A stretch of DNA of 19,699 nucleotides from Deltaproteobacteria bacterium (lineage in GTDB: Bacteria; Desulfobacterota; DSM-4660; Desulfatiglandales; HGW-15): positions 1 through 19,699 of the forward strand of contig JAFGIC010000026.1 of NCBI GenBank assembly GCA_016929815.1, given 5' to 3'. The position numbers were made by a program, and so were the translations under genes. The notes beneath the pieces are model-generated. The model ran no database searches and had not been told where the DNA came from. It worked only from the letters and a program-made list of their open reading frames with translations. Below are positions 14,577 through 19,699 of this stretch, piece after piece. How positions within the stretch are numbered: position 1 is the first letter of the stretch; each line of letters opens with the position of its first letter.

Positions 14577-15683
14577 ATGTATATCCATGAACTTGATGAC
14601 TGGCCGAATTTCCGATGGGACCGTATAAAATTGACAGACAGGCTCGCAGCAGTGCGTCATCGGCAGGGCAGATTAACCGGCAGGATGGAGGCGCTTGGTT
14701 TCGAATTGCGGGCTGAGGCTGTTCTGCATACCCTTACCGAAGATGTTTTAAAGTCGAGCGAGATTGAGGGAGAATCCTTAGACAAGGCGCAGGTGCGTTC
14801 TTCAATAGCACGCCACCTTGGTATGGATATCGGCGCCCTTACACCTGCTGACAGAAATGTCGAAGGTGTGGTTGAAATGATGCTTGATGCAACCCGGAAA
14901 TATAACGAACCTCTCACGGAAGAGCGCCTGTCCGCATGGCATGCAGCGCTGTTTCCAACAGGCCGCAGCGGTATGACAAAAATAACGGTCGGCGCTTGGA
15001 GGACTGACCAGTCCGGCCCCATGCAGGTTATTTCGGGTCCGGTTGGCCGCGAACGTATTCACTATCAAGCCCCTGCTGCGCAACGACTCGAAAAGGAAAT
15101 GCATGTTTTTCTTTCATGGTTTAACAGCGATGACAATGCCGGTGATTTTGTAGTGAAGGCTGCGATTTCCCACTTGTGGTTTGTCACCATCCATCCCTTT
15201 GACGACGGCAATGGCCGAATTGCGCGCGCCATAGCCGATCTGGTATTGGCGCGTTCTGAACAAAGCCCACAGCGATTCTACAGCATGTCCGCGCAAATCC
15301 GAAAGGATAGGAGCGCCTATTATGATATACTCAGGGAAACGCAGATAAGCGGCCTTGATATAACAAATTGGCTTGAATGGTTTCTCGATTGTCTTGATCA
15401 AGCCTTTAAGGGTGCAGAAGATATTCTTGTTGCGGTCCTCAAAAAAGCGCGCTTTTGGGAGAGGCATAAGGGTGAACAATTCAACATCCGGCAGCATAAC
15501 ATGATCAATAAGCTATTGGACGGGTTTGAAGGCAAGCTTACATCCTCAAAATGGGCCAGGCTTACAAAATGTTCACAGGATACCGCATTGCGCGATTTAA
15601 CCGATCTCCTGACACGCACTATTATTGTCAAAGAGCCGGGCGGCGGCCGGAGCACAAGCTATGCTCTGTCCGATGCCGGATGA
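14577..15683 (+). CDS. Class II Fic family AMP-transferase with DUF4172 N-terminus
   Basis: This 368-residue protein has the full Fic motif H206-P-F-D-D-G-N-G-R-I-A-R217; His206 is the catalytic base for moving AMP from ATP onto a target hydroxyl. The N-terminal part matches the DUF4172 type and carries the inhibitory motif S60-x3-E64-G65 in a helix before the Fic core, which defines a class II, self-inhibited enzyme. The C-terminal 60-70 residues (T-S-S-K-W-A-R-L-T-K-C-S-Q-D-T-A-L-R-D-L) look like a winged helix that could bind DNA. The start has an AAGGAG site at 14565-14570. All key residues are intact, so it is probably active. Its stop is followed within about 12 nt by a cyclase 3' remnant, so it appears inserted into the cyclase array. 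No antitoxin-like partner gene is adjacent. Confidence 0.93.
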   Translation: MYIHELDDWPNFRWDRIKLTDRLAAVRHRQGRLTGRMEALGFELRAEAVLHTLTEDVLKSSEIEGESLDKAQVRSSIARHLGMDIGALTPADRNVEGVVEMMLDATRKYNEPLTEERLSAWHAALFPTGRSGMTKITVGAWRTDQSGPMQVISGPVGRERIHYQAPAAQRLEKEMHVFLSWFNSDDNAGDFVVKAAISHLWFVTIHPFDDGNGRIARAIADLVLARSEQSPQRFYSMSAQIRKDRSAYYDILRETQISGLDITNWLEWFLDCLDQAFKGAEDILVAVLKKARFWERHKGEQFNIRQHNMINKLLDGFEGKLTSSKWARLTKCSQDTALRDLTDLLTRTIIVKEPGGGRSTSYALSDAG

Positions 15684-15694
15684 AAAAGCAGCCT

Positions 15695-15779
15695 TATCGT
15701 TATGGTCGACTACTGGAACAAGTTCGGCTGGCCAGATATTTGTCATCAACTGGAAAATGGTGATTTTGAGTGCGACTGA
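15695..15779 (+). pseudogene. Orphan 3' end of a lost cyclase gene
   Basis: From about 15705 the sequence encodes V-D-Y-W-N-K-F-G-W-P-D-I-C and, after a short gap, N-G-D-F-E-C-D then TGA (15777-15779), nearly identical to the last 24 codons of the two complete cyclases. The nucleotide match starts at about 15695. No cyclase body precedes it; the Fic gene ends 12 nt upstream. It is best read as the remnant of a cyclase copy whose body was replaced. Confidence 0.85.
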
Positions 15780-15870
15780 TATAAACAAAGAAGTCAGAAG
15801 TCTGATGTCCGGAGTCAGAATGATGAATCGCCTTCTATTTTTAGCTTTAAAGCTGTAAAGGGATGATCTC
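15780..15870 (+). repeat. Repeated intergenic spacer of the cyclase array
   Basis: The spacer after the orphan tail and the one after the second cyclase (18007-18101) share ATAAACAAAGAAGTCAGAAG and the following TCTGATGTCCGGAGTCAGAA almost without change, then diverge slightly before a shared GTAAAGGG-GATGAT ribosome-site region. This shows that gene plus spacer were duplicated as one tandem unit. The site AAAGGGA at 15857-15863 serves the second cyclase. Confidence 0.75.
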
Positions 15871-18006
15871 ATGACCACAGAGGAATTCCATCGTAAACTC
15901 ACAGCAATTCTCAGTGCAGATGCTGTAGGTTATAGTCGTCTTATGGGTGACGACGAGGCAGCCACAGTCAAAATCCTGGAGACCTATAAGGGAGTGATGT
16001 CTTCATTGATCAGGCAGCACAGGGGAAGGATTGTGGACTCCCCCGGAGACAATCTGCTGGCCGAGTTCGGGAGTGTGGTCGATGCTGTCCAATGCGCCGT
16101 ATCCATACAGAAAGAGCTTCAGACGCGCAACGCGGATTTACCCGAAAGCCGCAGGATGAAGTTTCGGATCGGGATCAATCTTGGAGACGTGATCGAAGAG
16201 GAAGACCGCATCTACGGTGATGGAGTGAATATCGCAGCCCGTCTTGAAGCCATCGCAGATCCCGGTGGAATATGTATCTCAAAGACGGCCTTTGATTATA
16301 TCGAAAACAAGCTGCCTTTTGGTTATAGATTTATCGGTGAGCAGACGGTCAAAAACATTGCCAAGCCTATCGGCGCCTACAAGGTATTGATGGAGACACG
16401 GGTTGTCGATGAAGAGAAAGGGCAAAAAGCAAGGGCTCCCTTTTGGAAGAGAAAATCGGTCCTTTCCCTTGGAATAATCGTGATTCTGGCGATAGCTGCC
16501 GTTTTATATTGGAACGTCTATTCTCGTAGGCCATCTATTGAACTGGCATCTATTGAGCCTAAGCAAGTTCACGCAGTAAGCGAGGTGGAAGAAACACCAA
16601 AGACCATCGCTATTCTGCCATTCGCTAACCTCTCATCCGACCCTGAACAGGTGTATTTTGTAGATGGGTTATCTGAAGAAATACTAAATAGTCTTGCACA
16701 GATACAAGATCTTAACGTCATTGGACGAACATCATCTTTTTCCTTTAAAGGCTCAAACAAAACGGTTCAGGAGATAGCCAGCGCACTTGGAGCTGATCAT
16801 ATCCTCGAAGGCAGTGTAAGGAAGGCAGGGGATGCCCTTCGGATAACCGCCCAATTGCTTCGCGGAACAGACGGTGTACACCTCTGGTCAAAGACCTACG
16901 ACCGTGAGCTCAAGGACATTTTTGAAATACAGGAAGACATCGCGACTGCTGTTGCCGATGAGCTTAAAGCTACACTCGGGATCAACAAATCTATTAAGAA
17001 GTTGGGTGGTACTGACAATGTAGAAGCATATGAGCTCTATTTGGTTGCCAAAGGACAAAACATTAATTTTAAAACACATGATTCTGCTTTGGTGTCAATT
17101 GATTCAGCAATTGCACTGGACAATAGATTTGCACTCGCATGGGCAGAGAAAGCACAGACTCACTTATTTCTCTCAATAGTAGTGCCCTCTAATCGCGCTT
17201 CCGAAGAATTAGATGCGGCGATTAGTGCGGCACGAAGAGCCATTGAAATCGAACCTAATTTGAAAGAAGCGTATATTTCTTTGATGGGCTACAATATTAT
17301 GAAATGTGATTGGATCGAGGCTGAACAGGCCATGCAAAAGACATTCCAACTGACAGAAGAACAATCATCAGACACAAAAATCGGAATAGCTAGATTTTAC
17401 CAAGAAGTAGGTTTTTTCGAAAGAGAGAAAAAAATCCTTGAGGAAATAAGGCGGAGTGATCCTCTCAATGAAGTAGCTCGATCAATGTATGTGTTGAATT
17501 TGGCCTTTCTAGGTGATGTTAAACGTGCGGAGGAAGAGTATCGTAGAGGCAGGGAATTGTTTAATAACCAATGGGAAGATGGTGATATTACCATAACGAA
17601 TATACGCCTTGGTGTCGACCATTCGATATCTAGTGATGAGATAATTTATTCTGATCCAACATATGATGCGGTAAAAGAACACCTTGCTTCACCAAAAGAT
17701 GGGCTTGCCGAACTGCGACGAATTTATATTGATAGAAAGAATCTGAGTAGTTCAGACTTTATTTATATTTCTTTGTGGGCAGCTCATTTTGGTGGGCTGG
17801 AGTTTGCAATGGATTCCATGGAAAAAGGCCTTAGTTCAAATGCCGCTAGTTTTTTTTGGAATTGGCTTCCAGTAATGCATGATGTTCGACAGACACCTCG
17901 ATTTAAGAAATTCGTCAAAGATATCGGCCTCGTCGACTACTGGAATAAATTCGGCTGGCCTGACATATGCCATCAACTGGATAACGGTGATTTTGAGTGC
18001 GACTGA
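15871..18006 (+). CDS. Class III nucleotide cyclase with TolB-like and TPR sensor region (copy 2)
   Basis: This 711-residue protein has the same layout as copy 1: cyclase domain about 8-175 (metal Asp17 and Asp60, Asn120, Arg124; Asp56 and Arg113 at the substrate-selecting positions), one helix about 196-214, TolB-like domain about 243-370, helical repeats about 380-600, conserved end with Cys700 and Cys710. The cyclase and membrane segments are almost identical to copy 1, but the TolB-like segment (D-L-N-V-I-G-R-T-S-S-F-S-F-K-G-S) is almost identical to copy 3. The repeat region differs from both. It lies 91 nt downstream of the orphan cyclase tail. The likely role is a membrane receptor making cAMP or cGMP in response to a ligand bound outside. 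Confidence 0.9.
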   Translation: MTTEEFHRKLTAILSADAVGYSRLMGDDEAATVKILETYKGVMSSLIRQHRGRIVDSPGDNLLAEFGSVVDAVQCAVSIQKELQTRNADLPESRRMKFRIGINLGDVIEEEDRIYGDGVNIAARLEAIADPGGICISKTAFDYIENKLPFGYRFIGEQTVKNIAKPIGAYKVLMETRVVDEEKGQKARAPFWKRKSVLSLGIIVILAIAAVLYWNVYSRRPSIELASIEPKQVHAVSEVEETPKTIAILPFANLSSDPEQVYFVDGLSEEILNSLAQIQDLNVIGRTSSFSFKGSNKTVQEIASALGADHILEGSVRKAGDALRITAQLLRGTDGVHLWSKTYDRELKDIFEIQEDIATAVADELKATLGINKSIKKLGGTDNVEAYELYLVAKGQNINFKTHDSALVSIDSAIALDNRFALAWAEKAQTHLFLSIVVPSNRASEELDAAISAARRAIEIEPNLKEAYISLMGYNIMKCDWIEAEQAMQKTFQLTEEQSSDTKIGIARFYQEVGFFEREKKILEEIRRSDPLNEVARSMYVLNLAFLGDVKRAEEEYRRGRELFNNQWEDGDITITNIRLGVDHSISSDEIIYSDPTYDAVKEHLASPKDGLAELRRIYIDRKNLSSSDFIYISLWAAHFGGLEFAMDSMEKGLSSNAASFFWNWLPVMHDVRQTPRFKKFVKDIGLVDYWNKFGWPDICHQLDNGDFECD

Positions 18007-18101
18007 TATAAACAAAGAAGTCAGAAGTCTGATGTCCGGAGTCAGAAGAAACTATGATGAATCACCTTCTATTTCATTGAAGCCGTAAAGGGGATGATCC
18101 T
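18007..18101 (+). repeat. Second copy of the cyclase array spacer
   Basis: This is near-identical to 15780-15870 through the AGTCAGAAGTCTGATGTCCG block, with a few extra bases (AGAAACT) before ATGATGAATC. It supplies the ribosome site AAAGGGGA (about 18087-18094) for the third cyclase. No separate promoter is evident, so copies 2 and 3 may be co-transcribed. Confidence 0.75.
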
Positions 18102-19699
18102 ATGACGGAAGAACGTGTGAAACGTAAACTCAGCGCAATTTTAAGTGCAGATGCTGCAGGTTATAGCCGTCTAATGGGTGAAGATGAAGTCTCTACTGTG
18201 CGAACCTTAGAGGCATATCGGAAAGTGATGGCTGATCTCATTGAGCAGTTCCGTGGCAGGGTGGTTGATTCCCCCGGAGATAACCTCTTAGCTGAGTTTT
18301 CCAGTGTAGTGGATGCCGTGCAATGTGCTGTTGAGATCCATGAAGTGATCAGGGCCAAGAATGAGGTATTGCCAGAAGACCGCAGAATGCTCTTTCGAAT
18401 CGGTGTGAATCTTGGAGATGTCATTGAAGAGGGGGATCGTATTTATGGTGATGGGGTCAACATTGCTGCGAGATTAGAGGGTTTAGCAGAGCCTGGAGGA
18501 ATTTGTATCTCAGGCAGTGCCCATGAGCAGATCAAGAACAAGCTGGCTTTGGGATATGTATATATCGGGGAGCATAATGTCAAGAACATTGCTGAGCCAT
18601 TGAAAGTATATAGGGTTCCTATGGGACCAAAGGCTGTCCCTCACAAGGAAGGGAAGGGGAAAAAACCTAAATTAAAGAACTGGCAATGGACTGCTTTGGG
18701 TGCAGCAGGGGCGATTATTGTAATTATTGGAGCACTGGCAATCTGGAACTTCTATATTCGTGGAGCATCTATTGAGCCTGAACAAGTATCTGTTGTTCCC
18801 GAGGGTAAAGAAACATCAAAGACCATTGCAGTCCTTCCATTCGAAAATCTATCATCCGACCCTGAACAGGCATATTTCGTAGATGGTTTATCAGGAGAAA
18901 TACTAAATAGTCTTGCACAAATACAAGATCTTAACGTCATAGGACGAACATCATCTTTTTCCTTCAAAGGTTCAAATAAAACGGTTCAGGAGATAGCCAG
19001 CGTACTTGGAGCTGATCATATCCTTGAGGGCAGTGTCAGAAAAGCAGGTAATGCCCTTCGAATAACTGCCCAATTGCTTCGCGCGATGGACAGTGTACAA
19101 CTCTGGTCAAAGACTTATGACCGGGAACTCAAGGACACTTTCGAAGTGCAGGAAGACATTGCAACAGCTGTTGCCAATGAACTTAAAGCAACACTAGGGG
19201 TTGGAAAAGCCTTTAAACAGGCGGGTGGCACTGAAAACATGGGTGCTTACGACTTTTATTTAGTTGCTAAAGGACAGATGATTGAGGCTAATCTTACTTC
19301 GCTCAAACTGGCACTAGGATCGATTAATAATGCCATCTTGCTAGATCCCAAATTTGCCCTAGCATGGACGTTGAAATCAGAGATTCACAGCGGCCTTTCA
19401 GTACTCGGACCCTCCAAACATGCTTCTGTTGATCAAGATGAAGCTCTATATGCGGTAGAGAAAGCCATTGAACTCGAACCGAACCTAGCGGTGGGGTATT
19501 ATCAATTGAGTTTTTCAAAACTATCAAGAGGTGAGTTTATTGAGTCGGAATACGCCTTTCGTAAGAATATGGAGCTTAAGTATGAAATACTAGGGCCTGA
19601 GACCCTTATAGGAGGTCTTTCTCTAGCAGTAGGTTATTTCAAAAGGGCTAATGAACTTCTTGAGACACTCCGACAAAAAGATCCGCTTAATAAAATAGC
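18102..19699 (+). CDS. Class III nucleotide cyclase with TolB-like and TPR sensor region (copy 3, cut by window end)
   Basis: An open frame runs from ATG 18102 to the end of the window (532 codons, no stop). The cyclase domain has metal Asp17 and Asp60, Asn120, Arg124, and Asp56 and Arg113 at the substrate-selecting positions, but its sequence is clearly more distant from copies 1 and 2 than they are from each other. The basic stretch after it (H-K-E-G-K-G-K-K-P-K-L-K-N-W) precedes a helix at about 193-215, again predicting an inside cyclase. The TolB-like part is nearly identical to copy 2, while the linker I-E-P-E-Q-V-S-V-V-P-E is closer to copy 1. The helical repeat region begins at about 375 and continues past the window end. 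Confidence 0.9.
   Translation, partial: MTEERVKRKLSAILSADAAGYSRLMGEDEVSTVRTLEAYRKVMADLIEQFRGRVVDSPGDNLLAEFSSVVDAVQCAVEIHEVIRAKNEVLPEDRRMLFRIGVNLGDVIEEGDRIYGDGVNIAARLEGLAEPGGICISGSAHEQIKNKLALGYVYIGEHNVKNIAEPLKVYRVPMGPKAVPHKEGKGKKPKLKNWQWTALGAAGAIIVIIGALAIWNFYIRGASIEPEQVSVVPEGKETSKTIAVLPFENLSSDPEQAYFVDGLSGEILNSLAQIQDLNVIGRTSSFSFKGSNKTVQEIASVLGADHILEGSVRKAGNALRITAQLLRAMDSVQLWSKTYDRELKDTFEVQEDIATAVANELKATLGVGKAFKQAGGTENMGAYDFYLVAKGQMIEANLTSLKLALGSINNAILLDPKFALAWTLKSEIHSGLSVLGPSKHASVDQDEALYAVEKAIELEPNLAVGYYQLSFSKLSRGEFIESEYAFRKNMELKYEILGPETLIGGLSLAVGYFKRANELLETLRQKDPLNKI

Noticed and set aside
14577..15683. Fic gene as half of a toxin-antitoxin pair
   Set aside because: The inhibitory S-x3-E-G motif is inside the same protein (class II) and no small antitoxin frame lies next to it.
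15551..15858. Two overlapping + strand frames across the end of Fic
   Set aside because: They are out-of-frame readings of the Fic 3' end and the cyclase tail remnant.

Overview
The window looks like a chromosomal segment of an anaerobic, probably Gram-negative bacterium of moderate GC content. Heavy use of AGG and ATA codons and a dispersed 'HSGLDPES'-type repeat would suit Nitrospirota, Desulfobacterota, Omnitrophota or similar lineages. I cannot fix the phylum from sequence alone.

Region 1 (1-8757) is one tightly packed operon on the + strand in which almost every gene overlaps the next. The order is the C-terminus of an MrpB-like protein, an MrpC/NuoK-like protein, an MrpD-like antiporter, a second long antiporter-like (NuoL/HyfB-like) protein, then NuoH-, NuoB-, NuoC- and NuoD-like subunits and an iron-sulfur/flavin protein. 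This matches, gene for gene, the archaeal/Thermotoga MBX (MBS) order F-G-H-H'-M-J-K-L-N. The large subunit has lost three of the four Ni-binding cysteines, so this is not a hydrogenase. The last gene is unusual: the NuoI/MbxN-like two-cluster ferredoxin is fused to a complete GltD/NfnB-like iron-sulfur flavoprotein. The inferred complex couples low-potential electron transfer (ferredoxin and/or a nicotinamide via FAD) to Na+ or H+ pumping.

Region 2 (8758-10351) is decayed sequence: about 0.5 kb without a gene holding half of a dispersed repeat, then a sodium:solute symporter pseudogene with a large internal deletion and frameshift, then a strong hairpin.

Region 3 (10352-12144) has an intact TIGR01777-type epimerase, a 100-residue orphan with QW (terpene cyclase-like) motifs, a 20-bp fragment identical to the cyclase 3' end, and a 132-bp MITE-like element with 16-bp inverted ends and a 5-bp target duplication.

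Region 4 (12145-19699) is a head-to-tail array of three large class III nucleotide cyclase/TolB-like/TPR sensor proteins, the third cut by the window end. A class II Fic AMP-transferase gene with a clear promoter and overlapping palindromic operator sits between the first and second. The Fic gene runs straight into a leftover cyclase C-terminus, so it has probably replaced a cyclase copy. The paralogues have nearly constant ends and a divergent TPR middle, and look mosaic. In all of them the canonical Lys and Asp substrate-selecting positions of class III cyclases are Asp and Arg.
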